From the NCBI RefSeq assembly GCF_902499045.1, contig NZ_CABVPL010000020.1, positions 1 to 64,000 of the forward strand: a stretch of 64,000 nt of DNA, in the 5' to 3' direction. The position numbers were made by a program, and so were the translations under genes. The notes below the pieces were generated by a model that was not told where the DNA came from, did not search any database, and saw only the letters and a list, made by a program, of their open reading frames with translations. This document shows positions 56,551 through 64,000 of the stretch, piece by piece (positions within the stretch are counted from its first letter, which is position 1; the number at the start of each line of letters is the position of its first letter). The stretch comes from Burkholderia latens. GTDB taxonomy: Bacteria; Pseudomonadota; Gammaproteobacteria; Burkholderiales; Burkholderiaceae.

Positions 56551-57408
56551 ATGACCGCTGTTCGACCCCTGCTCGACGTGCAGGGCCTGACGCGCCGCTT
56601 CGACGGCGTGACCGCGCTCGACGGCGCGAGCCTGACGCTCGCCGACGGCGAGCTGCTGAGCGTGATCGGCCCGAACGGCGCGGGCAAGTCGACGCTGTTC
56701 AACCTGATCGCGGGCGCTGACCGGCCCGATGCCGGCCGCGTGACATTCGACGGCCGCGACATCACCGGAACGGCGCCGGAACGGCTCGCGGCGCTGGGCA
56801 TCGCGCGCACGTTCCAGCACGGCCGCGTGTTCGGCAACCTGAGCGTGCTCGACAACGTGCTGCTCGGCGCGCATGCGCGCTTGCGCGCGGCGCGGCCTGG
56901 CTGGCCGGCGCTCGGCGCGGCGGCCGAAGTGCTGCGCGCACTCGTGCGGCCGGCCTCGGTGCGGCGCGAGGAAGCGGCGCTGCGCGACGAGGCGCGCGAC
57001 ATCATCGCCGGATTCGGCGAACGGCTCACGCCGCGCATCGATCATCCGGCGCACAGCCTGTCGTACGCGAACCGGCGGCGCGTGGAGATCGGCCGCGCGC
57101 TCGCGCTGCATCCGCGCCTGCTGCTGCTCGACGAGCCGACGGCCGGGATGAACGAGACCGAGACGGCCGAGATGCTGCAGCTGATCCAGTCACTGAAGGC
57201 GCGCGGCCTGACGATCCTGCTGATCGAGCACAAGCTCGAACTCGTGATGCGCGTGTCCGACCGCGTGATGGTGCTCGACAACGGCGTGAAGATCGCCGAA
57301 GGCGCACCGCGTGACGTGCGGCACGATCCGCGCGTGATCGAGGCCTATCTCGGCCGCCGCCATGCGGGCGGCGCGGCTACCGAGCGCACCGTGCAGGCGG
57401 CCGCATGA
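56551..57408 (+). CDS. LivG-like ABC ATPase
   Basis: 285 residues. Walker A GPNGAGKST, Walker B LLLLDEPTAGM, a Q-loop in ARTFQHGRVF, H-loop in IEHKLELVM, and the LivG-type insert before the ABC signature (LSYANRRRVEIGRALAL, where LSGGQ has changed to LSYAN-R, as is common in LivG). One of the two ATPases of the importer. GAGGAGG lies before the ATG. Confidence 0.92.
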   Translation: MTAVRPLLDVQGLTRRFDGVTALDGASLTLADGELLSVIGPNGAGKSTLFNLIAGADRPDAGRVTFDGRDITGTAPERLAALGIARTFQHGRVFGNLSVLDNVLLGAHARLRAARPGWPALGAAAEVLRALVRPASVRREEAALRDEARDIIAGFGERLTPRIDHPAHSLSYANRRRVEIGRALALHPRLLLLDEPTAGMNETETAEMLQLIQSLKARGLTILLIEHKLELVMRVSDRVMVLDNGVKIAEGAPRDVRHDPRVIEAYLGRRHAGGAATERTVQAAA

Positions 57409-58169
57409 GCGCACTTTCTTCGGAACCCGATACGACCATGACCGACGCGCTGCTGAAACTCGAACACCTCGATACGTTTTACGGACCGGTGCAGGTGCAT
57501 TTCGACGTGAGCTTCGAAGTCGGCCGCGGGCAGATCGTCAGCCTCCTCGGCGGCAATGCGAGCGGCAAGTCGACGACGATGAAGCTGATTCTCGGGCTGA
57601 TGCGGCCGCGCCGCGGTGTCGTGCGCTTCGACGGCGACGACGTGACCGCGCTCGCGACGCCGCAGCGCGTGCGGCGCGGGATCGCGGCCGTGCCGGAGGC
57701 GCGGCGGCTGTTCGGCGACATGAGCGTGCGCGAGAACCTGCTGATGGGCGCGTACACGCGCGGCGATCGTGCGGCGGTGGCCGACGACTACGAACGCGTG
57801 CTCGACCTGTTTCCGCGTGTGCGCGAACGGCTCGCGCAGCGCGCGGGCACGCTGTCCGGCGGGGAGCAGCAGATGCTTGCGATGGCGCGTGCACTGATGG
57901 CGCGGCCGAAACTGATCTGCATGGACGAGCCGACGATGGGGCTGTCGCCGCTCTACGTCGACAAGGTGCTGGAGCTGATCGATGCGATCAACCAGCAGGG
58001 CGTGACGGTGTTCATGGTCGAGCAGAACGCGAGCCTCGCGCTGGAGATCGCGCACTATGGTTACGTGCTGCAGACGGGGCGGGTCGTGCTCGAAGGGCCG
58101 GCGAAGGTGCTGCTCGACGACGAGCGGGTGCGCGATGCTTATCTCGGTGGGGAGGCGGTGGCAGTGTAA
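57405..58169 (+). CDS. LivF-like ABC ATPase
   Basis: 254 residues. Walker A GGNASGKST (Asn-Ala-Ser instead of the common Asn-Gly-Ala), signature LSGGEQQMLAMARALMA, Walker B LICMDEPTMGLSP, H-loop MVEQNASLAL. Partner of the LivG-like ATPase. It starts in the ATGA overlap; an internal ATG at 57438 (MTDALLKLEH) is also possible and would match LivF length better. Ends the importer operon. Confidence 0.92.
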   Translation: MSALSSEPDTTMTDALLKLEHLDTFYGPVQVHFDVSFEVGRGQIVSLLGGNASGKSTTMKLILGLMRPRRGVVRFDGDDVTALATPQRVRRGIAAVPEARRLFGDMSVRENLLMGAYTRGDRAAVADDYERVLDLFPRVRERLAQRAGTLSGGEQQMLAMARALMARPKLICMDEPTMGLSPLYVDKVLELIDAINQQGVTVFMVEQNASLALEIAHYGYVLQTGRVVLEGPAKVLLDDERVRDAYLGGEAVAV

Positions 58170-58190
58170 GTGCCGATACGCGGAGCAGAA

Positions 58191-59612
58191 TCATGCTTCG
58201 TTTGTGTGCCTCGTCGTCCCCCGCGGAAACGTCAATACCACCGCAAACCCGCCCGCGTCCGGAAACGCGAACCCGACGCGCCCGCCGTGCGCCTTCATCA
58301 CTTCCTGCACGATCGCGAGCCCGAGCCCCGACCCGGTGCGGCGCTCGCTGCCGTCCGGCGCGATCCGCACGAACGGCTGCAATGCCGCGTCCCAATGCTC
58401 GCGCGGAATGCCGGGACCGTTGTCGGTAACGGTCAGCGTGACCGCACCATCAACGTTGCCCGAAGTCGCGACCGACACGACGATGTCGTCCGCGTGCCCA
58501 TGCAGCAGCGCGTTGTGCAGCACGTTCGACAACGCTTCCTGCAAGCTGATCGCATCGCCGTCGATCCATGCCTGCGGCGCATCGCTGGCGAACGCGACCG
58601 CCACGTCGCGCTCGCCAGCGAGCGGAATCGTGCGGCCCAGCACCTCTTTCGCGAGCGCGACGAGTTCGACGGGTTGCAGCGGCACGGCCTCGGTTCGATG
58701 AATCACCATCGCATGATTGAGCAACTGCCCCGTGAGACGCCCGACGTCCGAGCACGTCGCGCGCAACGCATCGAGCCGCGCCGCATGACGGGCCGGATCG
58801 GCTTCCCCGTCGAGCAATTCGATTTGCGCATCGAGTCGCGCGAGCGGCGTGCGCATCTGGTGCGCGGCATCGGCGATGAAGCGCTGCATCGCGTTGATCC
58901 GCTCGGCGAGCCGGCGTATCAGCCCGTTGATCGACCCGATGATCGCGTCGATCTCGCTCGGCGTATCGACGGCCACCGGCCGCAGGTCGGCCGGATCGCG
59001 CGCGGCGATGATCGCGCCGATCTGCGCGAGCGGGCGCAGCCCGCGCCGGATCGCGAGCCCGCTCGCACCGATCGCGAGCACGCTCATCAGCAGGATCAGC
59101 GTCCATACCTTGATGCTCATGTCGTTCGTCAGCTGCTGCCGCGCGTTGGTTGTCTGCGCAACCGTCACGAGCGCCCAGCCCGGCGTGCTTTCCTCGGGCA
59201 TGTAGCGCGCGATGGTGGCAGTGCGGATCCGGTGCCCCTGGTAGACGGCATTCGCGAATGCCGGCCCCTGCTTCGCGGCGGCGAGCGTCGCGGGGGTCCC
59301 GAGATCGTTGTAGCCGGCGACGACGACACCGCGCGAATCGACGACCTTGTAATAGACGAGGTCGTAGCGCGACAGCGTGGACAGCGCAGCGACCGGCGGA
59401 TTCAGCGCGAGCACGCCGCCCTGCACGTACAGGTTCTCCGCGACCTGGATCGACGCGCCGGCGAGCAGCTGGTCGTACGCGCGCTCGGCGGCGACGCCCG
59501 CGTAGTAGCGTGCGATCGCGGCGAGCGCGAGCGCGCCGGTCGCGACGACGAGCGCGATGAACAGCAGCGTGCGTCCGAACAGCGTCTTCGGGAACCAGTC
59601 AATGCGCGGCAA
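58191..59612 (-). CDS. Sensor histidine kinase (TctE-like)
   Basis: 473 residues. Membrane helix at 12-35 (TLLFIALVVATGALALAAIA), periplasmic sensor (about 36-165), second helix 168-188, HAMP-like region, dimerisation box with His251 in DAAHQMRTPLARL, and ATPase with NVLHNALLHG, DNGPGIP and GSGLGLAIVQEV. The start is a TTG at 59612, overlapping the regulator stop by 14 bases; no ATG or GTG fits. It phosphorylates the adjacent regulator. Ligand unknown; TctE homologues sense tricarboxylates. Confidence 0.88.
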   Translation of the reverse strand: MPRIDWFPKTLFGRTLLFIALVVATGALALAAIARYYAGVAAERAYDQLLAGASIQVAENLYVQGGVLALNPPVAALSTLSRYDLVYYKVVDSRGVVVAGYNDLGTPATLAAAKQGPAFANAVYQGHRIRTATIARYMPEESTPGWALVTVAQTTNARQQLTNDMSIKVWTLILLMSVLAIGASGLAIRRGLRPLAQIGAIIAARDPADLRPVAVDTPSEIDAIIGSINGLIRRLAERINAMQRFIADAAHQMRTPLARLDAQIELLDGEADPARHAARLDALRATCSDVGRLTGQLLNHAMVIHRTEAVPLQPVELVALAKEVLGRTIPLAGERDVAVAFASDAPQAWIDGDAISLQEALSNVLHNALLHGHADDIVVSVATSGNVDGAVTLTVTDNGPGIPREHWDAALQPFVRIAPDGSERRTGSGLGLAIVQEVMKAHGGRVGFAFPDAGGFAVVLTFPRGTTRHTNEA

Positions 59613-60264
59613 TCTGATACCCCATCCCGCGTGCGGTGCGGATCTCGACCGAGCTGCCCTGCAGCTTCTTGCGCACGCGCGTCACGTATTGCTCGACCGC
59701 GTTCGCGCTCGGCTCGTTGCCGAAGCTGAACAACTGGTTCAGCAGCTCGTCCTTCGAGAAGATCCGCTGCGGGCGGCTCGCGAGAATTTCGAGGAGCGCG
59801 AATTCCTGGCGCGACAACGACAGCGGCTGGCCGTCGAGTTCCGCGAGCCGGCTGCTGCGGTCGATCACGAGGCCGCCGAGCGTCAGCACGTCGTTCGCGT
59901 GGCCGCTGTTGCGGCGCAGCAGCGCCTGCACGCGCGCATCGAGCTCGCGATAATCGAACGGCTTCACGAGATAGTCGTCGGCGCCGAGGCCGAGGCCGCT
60001 CACGCGATCGTCGATCGCCGAGCGCGCGGTGACGAGCAGCACCGGCGTCGTGCTGCCCGCTGCGCGCAGGTTGCGCAGCACCGCGAAGCCGTCGAGGCCG
60101 GGCAGGTTCGCATCGAGCACGACGAGATCGAAGCGCTCGACGCGCAGCAGGCTGTTCGCGGTCGAACCGTCGGTTTCGAGGTCGACGGCATGGCCGAGCC
60201 GCGCGAGCCGGCTGCGGATCGCCGCGCCGATTTCGGCATCGTCCTCCACGACGAGAATGCGCAT
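59599..60264 (-). CDS. OmpR-family response regulator (TctD-like)
   Basis: 221 residues. Receiver domain (1-115) with MRILVVEDDAEIG, phosphoacceptor Asp51 in DLVVLDANLPG, Thr/Lys in LVTAR and DDYLVKPFD; winged-helix DNA-binding domain from about 125 (LSLSRQEFALLEILASRPQR, VEQYVTRVRKKL). Operon with the kinase. Divergent from the binding-protein/MFS genes 131 bases away, which are the obvious targets. Confidence 0.93.
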   Translation of the reverse strand: MRILVVEDDAEIGAAIRSRLARLGHAVDLETDGSTANSLLRVERFDLVVLDANLPGLDGFAVLRNLRAAGSTTPVLLVTARSAIDDRVSGLGLGADDYLVKPFDYRELDARVQALLRRNSGHANDVLTLGGLVIDRSSRLAELDGQPLSLSRQEFALLEILASRPQRIFSKDELLNQLFSFGNEPSANAVEQYVTRVRKKLQGSSVEIRTARGMGYQIAAH

Positions 60265-60395
60265 GGTGCCGTTTGAAGGGTGAGGGTTAGGGGTTTTCCC
60301 GAGGCCGGGATGTCAGCATTTTCTCAGACTCGCTCGATAACCTGTGTTCAGCCGGAACGAGCGACGACGGCATTAATACCAGAGGAGACGACAAC

Positions 60396-60506
60396 ATGCA
60401 GCATGTCACGCGCACGACGAACGCGCGGCCGGACCGGCGGCGTAGCGCGATGGCGGCTGCCGCGCCGGCGCATGCCGCGCGCCGCACGGAGACGCGCGAA
60501 TGTTGA
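60396..60506 (+). CDS. 36-residue leader reading frame
   Basis: AGAGGAG (60381-60387) 8 bases before the ATG is a better ribosome-binding site than that of the following gene. The peptide starts MQHVTRTTNARPDRRRSAMA, is Arg/Ala-rich and ends REC; the stop overlaps the next gene's start by 7 bases, so translation could be coupled. No family; could be a leader peptide or a chance frame. Confidence 0.35.
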   Translation: MQHVTRTTNARPDRRRSAMAAAAPAHAARRTETREC

Positions 60507-61525
60507 CGTCAGCCCGCCGCCGCACGATGCTCGCCGCCGGCCTCGGCATGCTGGGCGCGCTCGGCGCGCCGTCGCTGGTGCGCGCGAAGCCGCGCACGGT
60601 GCGGATCTCGAAGGGTTATGGCGTGCTGTATCTGCCGCTGCTCGTGATGGAGAAGCAGCGGCTGTTCGAGCGGCACGCGGCGCGGCACGGGCTGCGCGAC
60701 GTCGCGGTCGAATGGGTGCTGCTCGACGGCGGCAATTCCGTCAACGACGCGATGATGGCCGGCACGCTCGACTTCGCGGGTGCCGGCGCGCCGGGTTTCA
60801 TCGAGCTGTGGGCGCGGGCGCGTGGCATTCCGAACGTCGAGGTGATCGGCATCAGCGGATTGTCGACGACGTCGCTGTCGCTCAACGCGAACCGTCCCGG
60901 TCTCGCGTCGCTGCGCGACTTCACGCCGTCCGACCGGATCGCGGTGCCGGGCATCCGCACGTCGCTGTCGGCGGTCGTGCTGCAGATGGTCGCGAGCCGG
61001 CAACTCGGCGCCCGGCATTTCGCGCAACTGGATTCGATCACCGTGAACCTGCCGCATCCGCAGGCGATGCAGGCGCTGATTCGGCGCGAGAGCGGCGTCA
61101 CCGCGCACTTCACGTCGCCGCCGTTCTCGACGCTCGAGTTGCGGCAGCCGGGCATTCATCGCGTCGTGAACTCGATCGACGTGCTCGGCCCGATGACGCT
61201 CGACGTCGTGTTCGCGCCGAAGCGGCTCGTCGATGCGGAGCCCGCGCTCGCCAGCGCGTTCCTCGGCGCGCTCGACGAAGCGAACCGGCTGATCGCGCAG
61301 GACCCGCGCACGGCGGCCGCGTTGTATGCGGCGTCGTCGGGTGTCGGCGTGTCGCACGACGACGTGATGCGGATGCTCGCCGCGCCGGACACGCGGTTCT
61401 CGGTGCGGCCGAACCAGCTGATGGACTACGTCGAGTTCCTGTATCTCGCCGGCACGATCAAGGCGAAGCCGCGCGCGTGGCACGAGATGTTCGCGCCGAT
61501 GCTCGACGATTACCCGAGCGGCTGA
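60500..61525 (+). CDS. SsuA/TauA/NMT1-like periplasmic binding protein
   Basis: 341 residues. A twin-Arg-like start (SARRRTMLAAGLGMLGALGA) suggests Tat or Sec export. TVRISKGYGVLYLPLLVMEKQRLFERHAA, GGNSVNDAMMAGTLDFAGAG and TSPPFSTLELRQPG match binding proteins for sulfonate, nitrate or pyrimidine precursors. No permease or ATPase gene is next to it; an MFS carrier follows, so the protein may act with the divergent two-component system or use a transporter elsewhere. Confidence 0.87.
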   Translation: MLTSARRRTMLAAGLGMLGALGAPSLVRAKPRTVRISKGYGVLYLPLLVMEKQRLFERHAARHGLRDVAVEWVLLDGGNSVNDAMMAGTLDFAGAGAPGFIELWARARGIPNVEVIGISGLSTTSLSLNANRPGLASLRDFTPSDRIAVPGIRTSLSAVVLQMVASRQLGARHFAQLDSITVNLPHPQAMQALIRRESGVTAHFTSPPFSTLELRQPGIHRVVNSIDVLGPMTLDVVFAPKRLVDAEPALASAFLGALDEANRLIAQDPRTAAALYAASSGVGVSHDDVMRMLAAPDTRFSVRPNQLMDYVEFLYLAGTIKAKPRAWHEMFAPMLDDYPSG

Positions 61526-61638
61526 CGGCTTCCATCCGACAGCCGGCCACGATTTCCTCGAACACCATGGCGCACGCGCGTTCGTCGCGCGCGGCGCCGA
61601 ATCAACCGACAAGCAACCGATTCACGGAGGAGCCCGCA

Positions 61639-62952
61639 GTGAATGCCACCACCGAAACCCTGGACCCCGCGTCCGCCGAAGAGCAGCGCATCATGTCGAA
61701 GATGGCGCGGCGCCTGCTGCCCATCCTCGTCGTGATGTTCCTGATCGCGTTCATCGACCGGCAGAACGTCGGCTTCGCGAAACTGCAGATGGTGCACAGC
61801 CTCGGGATGACCGAGGCCGCGTTCGGTCTCGCGTCGTCGCTGTTCTTCATCGGCTACCTGCTGTTCGAGGTGCCGAGCACGCTCGCGTTGCATCGCTACG
61901 GCGCCCGCGTGTGGCTCGCGCGGATCATGCTGACGTGGGGACTCATCACCGTGCTGATGGGCTTCACGACGTCGATGCCCGCGTTCTGTTCGCTGCGCTT
62001 TCTGCTCGGGATCGCCGAAGCCGGCTTCTATCCAGGCGTGATCTATTACCTGACGCTGTGGTTCCCGCAGAGCTACCGCGCGAAGGTGCTCGGCATCTTC
62101 ACGCTCGGCAGTGCGCTCGCGAACATGCTCGGATCGCTGGTCGGCGGCGTATTGCTGAGCCTGAACGGCGTGTGGGGGCTCGCGGGCTGGCAGTGGGTGT
62201 TCGTGGCGACGGGTCTGCCGGCCGTGATCGTCGCGATCGTCGTGTTCCGCGTGCTGCCGGCGTCGTTCCGCGAAGCGCCGTTCCTCGACGAGCGCGAGAA
62301 GCAGATCGTCGCGGCCGCGCTGGAGCGCGAGAAGCCGACGCATGCCGAGCATGCGCAGCCGTGGAAGGCGCTGCTCGATCCGCGCGTGATGCTGTTCGCG
62401 GCGACTTACATGCTGATGTCGACGTCGCTGTACGGCGTCACGTACTGGCTGCCGACGCTCGTGAAATCGTTCGGCGTGTCGAGCACGACGAACGGCTTCC
62501 TGAGCATGCTGCCGTGGGCGCTCGCGGTGGTGCTGCTCGTGTGGCTGCCGTCGAAGCTGCGCCGCGCGAAGAGCATCCTGCGCACGATCGCGATCGTCGC
62601 GGCGCTCGGTGCGCTCGGCTTCCTGCTGAGCCTCGTGCTGCCGTCGACGCCGTTGCGCTTCATCGCGCTCGTGCTCGGCGGTGCATGCATTCCGCTGCTG
62701 TATCCGTGCTTCTGGTCGATGCCGCCGCGTTACTTCACCGGCGCGCGTGCGGCGGCGAGCGTCGCGGCAATCAACTCGATCGGCAACCTCGGCGGCTTCT
62801 TCAGCCAGAACCTGATGCCGTTCGCCGGCAAGGCGACGGGCACCGCATTCGGGCCGATGATCGTGCCGATCGTGTGCCTCGCGTTGCTCGGGATCGGCGC
62901 GCTGGTCGCGTGGACGCGTTCGGAGCGCGGGATGGTGGCGGCGCGGGCGTGA
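61639..62952 (+). CDS. MFS transporter, anion:cation symporter (phthalate/tartrate/4-hydroxyphenylacetate) type
   Basis: 437 residues, 12 membrane helices. LLPILVVMFLIAFIDRQNVG with the conserved Asp-Arg at the end of helix 1, FFIGYLLFEVPSTLALHRYG, and GIAEAGFYPGVIYYLTLWFP mark the ACS group, which imports organic anions. The GTG start at 61639 follows GGAGGAG by 6 bases. Likely an operon with the binding protein 113 bases upstream, controlled by the TctDE-like pair. Confidence 0.9.
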   Translation: MNATTETLDPASAEEQRIMSKMARRLLPILVVMFLIAFIDRQNVGFAKLQMVHSLGMTEAAFGLASSLFFIGYLLFEVPSTLALHRYGARVWLARIMLTWGLITVLMGFTTSMPAFCSLRFLLGIAEAGFYPGVIYYLTLWFPQSYRAKVLGIFTLGSALANMLGSLVGGVLLSLNGVWGLAGWQWVFVATGLPAVIVAIVVFRVLPASFREAPFLDEREKQIVAAALEREKPTHAEHAQPWKALLDPRVMLFAATYMLMSTSLYGVTYWLPTLVKSFGVSSTTNGFLSMLPWALAVVLLVWLPSKLRRAKSILRTIAIVAALGALGFLLSLVLPSTPLRFIALVLGGACIPLLYPCFWSMPPRYFTGARAAASVAAINSIGNLGGFFSQNLMPFAGKATGTAFGPMIVPIVCLALLGIGALVAWTRSERGMVAARA

Positions 62953-62963
62953 GCGTCCCGTCG

Positions 62964-62984
62964 GCGGTCCGCGTTGACCGCTTT
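62964..62984 (+). terminator. Short terminator after the MFS gene
   Basis: GCGGTC (62964-62969) and GACCGC (62976-62981) around a 6-base loop, followed by TTT; 11 bases after the MFS stop, at the end of the convergent sensor-kinase gene. Confidence 0.5.
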
Positions 62985-64000
62985 ACCCGTTCGTCCCCGG
63001 CGCGTCCGTTCCTTCATGCGCGACCGTCACATGCGTGGACGACACCGGAATATCCACCTCCACCGTCGTTCCTTCGCCGAGCGTCGTATCGATCCGCAGC
63101 GTGCCGCCGACGAGATACGCGCGCTCGCGCAGCCCCACCAGCCCGAACGAAGCCGACTTGCGCGGCGCGCCCGGATCGAAGCCCGCGCCGTCGTCGCGAA
63201 TCGTCAGCGCGATCATCTCGTCGCGGTACAGGAGCTCGACGGTCGCGCATGACGCGGCCGCGTGCCGCGCGACGTTGGCAAGCGCCTCCTGCGCGATGCG
63301 GAACACGGCCGTCGCATACGGTTCGTCGAGCTGCAGTTCGCCCGGCTCGACGTGCAGTGTGCACGCCATCCCGTGACGGTTCCGGAAGTCCTGCACGAGC
63401 CATTGCATCGCGGCCGCGAACCCGAGATCGTCGAGCATCAGCGGACGCAGGTCGGATGCAATGCGCCGCGTGGCCGTCACCGCGCCGCGCGCGAGCGCAT
63501 GCATCGCCGCGATCTTGCGCGCGAGCAGCGCGTCGTCCTGCGGCACGCGATCGAGCAGCCATTCGAGATCGTTCTTCAGCGTCGCGAGGGTCTGCGCGAG
63601 TTCGTCGTGCAGTTCGCGCGCGATGCGCCGCTGTTCCGCCTCGCGCGCGGTCGCGCTGATCGCCGCGATCTCGCGCAGCTCCTCGCGCGACGCCTGCAGC
63701 GCGCGTTCGGCACGCACGCGCTCCTCGACTTCGCGCCGCAGGTCGCGGTTCGACGCGCTCAGTTGCGCGGTGCGCGCGGCGACGCGCTGTTCGAGCCGTT
63801 CGTTCGCGTCGTTGAGCTGCGCGCTCTTCTGCACGACGAGCAGATGCTGGTCGCGCGCACCGGCGAGCGCACGCACCGTCTGCGCATGCAGCCGGCCGTT
63901 CTCGAACAGCAGCGCGAACAGCACGATGCCCGACGCGACGAGACCGTAGGTGCGGCCGGCGTAGAAGCCGAGATCGAAGCGCCCATGGTTCAGCATCGAT
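62983..64000 (-). CDS. NarL-type sensor histidine kinase, 5' end outside window
   Basis: At least 339 residues; the frame is open to the window edge. The visible part begins with the end of a membrane sensor (HYGRFDLGFYAGR-like stretch and GIVLFALLFENGRLHAQ), resembling the MASE4 domain. A coiled coil (about 45-120: QKSAQLNDANERLEQRVAAR) leads to a HisKA_3 box (QRRIARELHDELAQTL, phospho-His) and the ATPase (FRIAQEALANVARHA, DDGAGFDPG, FGLVGLRERAYLVGG). It should phosphorylate a NarL/FixJ-type regulator that is not in the window. The internal ATG at 63996 is probably not the start. Confidence 0.88.
   Translation of the reverse strand, partial: SMLNHGRFDLGFYAGRTYGLVASGIVLFALLFENGRLHAQTVRALAGARDQHLLVVQKSAQLNDANERLEQRVAARTAQLSASNRDLRREVEERVRAERALQASREELREIAAISATAREAEQRRIARELHDELAQTLATLKNDLEWLLDRVPQDDALLARKIAAMHALARGAVTATRRIASDLRPLMLDDLGFAAAMQWLVQDFRNRHGMACTLHVEPGELQLDEPYATAVFRIAQEALANVARHAAASCATVELLYRDEMIALTIRDDGAGFDPGAPRKSASFGLVGLRERAYLVGGTLRIDTTLGEGTTVEVDIPVSSTHVTVAHEGTDAPGTNG

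Overview
The window is very GC-rich, densely coded DNA with short intergenic gaps and many ATGA-type start/stop overlaps. It carries the PAS-GGDEF-EAL receptor RpfR converging on the cis-2-dodecenoic acid (BDSF) synthase RpfF, a groESL operon with a CIRCE element, and many LysR regulators and major-facilitator carriers. This combination points to a Burkholderia cepacia-complex bacterium (B. cenocepacia-like), probably a secondary chromosome. No rRNA, tRNA, insertion sequence, integrase or CRISPR array was seen.

Layout. 1-3003: a small secreted DUF4148 protein, an exported alpha/beta hydrolase and an amidase-signature enzyme. 3434-8168: the most notable locus, a family 2A encapsulin sulfur-metabolism cluster (rhodanese, EpsC-type serine acetyltransferase and a small XRE regulator, then the encapsulin shell and its cysteine desulfurase cargo with a long disordered N-terminus). 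The two halves are preceded by the same bipartite DNA motif. 8263-11090: LysE-type exporter and a CIRCE-controlled groES-groEL operon. 11280-11993: an unrecognised membrane protein in less GC-rich DNA. 12275-17088: a four-gene sulfatase operon with its own exported formylglycine-generating enzyme, a MetQ/NlpA-like binding protein and a CxxCxxxCC protein.

17154-24751: a small ABM monooxygenase, then LysR, DUF1445 hydro-lyase, MFS carrier and full-length 5-oxoprolinase, which look like a 5-oxoproline/D-glutamate module. 25404-28327: rpfR and rpfF with a shared hairpin between them. 28760-30829: a decayed stretch (truncated DUF4892/OmpA gene fused to a foreign 3' fragment, one 52-residue membrane peptide, about 800 bases without a gene). 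30830-37310: DUF3857/transglutaminase protein, AraC regulator and MFS effluxer, PEP-mutase-like protein and NAD(P)-binding protein. 37430-39726: TetR and MarR regulators with visible operators, YCII protein and GST. 39799-43847: HAD hydrolase, ornithine-cyclodeaminase-like and DSD1-type PLP enzymes under a LysR regulator whose 27-bp site occurs twice. 44292-49500: DUF2760 plus two divergent Hsp70 proteins in one operon.

49562-58169: a LysR/flavoprotein/CMD/AhpD operon divergent from a five-function branched-chain-type ABC importer (binding protein, fused LivH-LivM permease, two ATPases). 58191-62952: a TctDE-like two-component system divergent from an orphan SsuA/TauA-type binding protein and an MFS carrier. 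The window ends inside a NarL-type sensor kinase gene.
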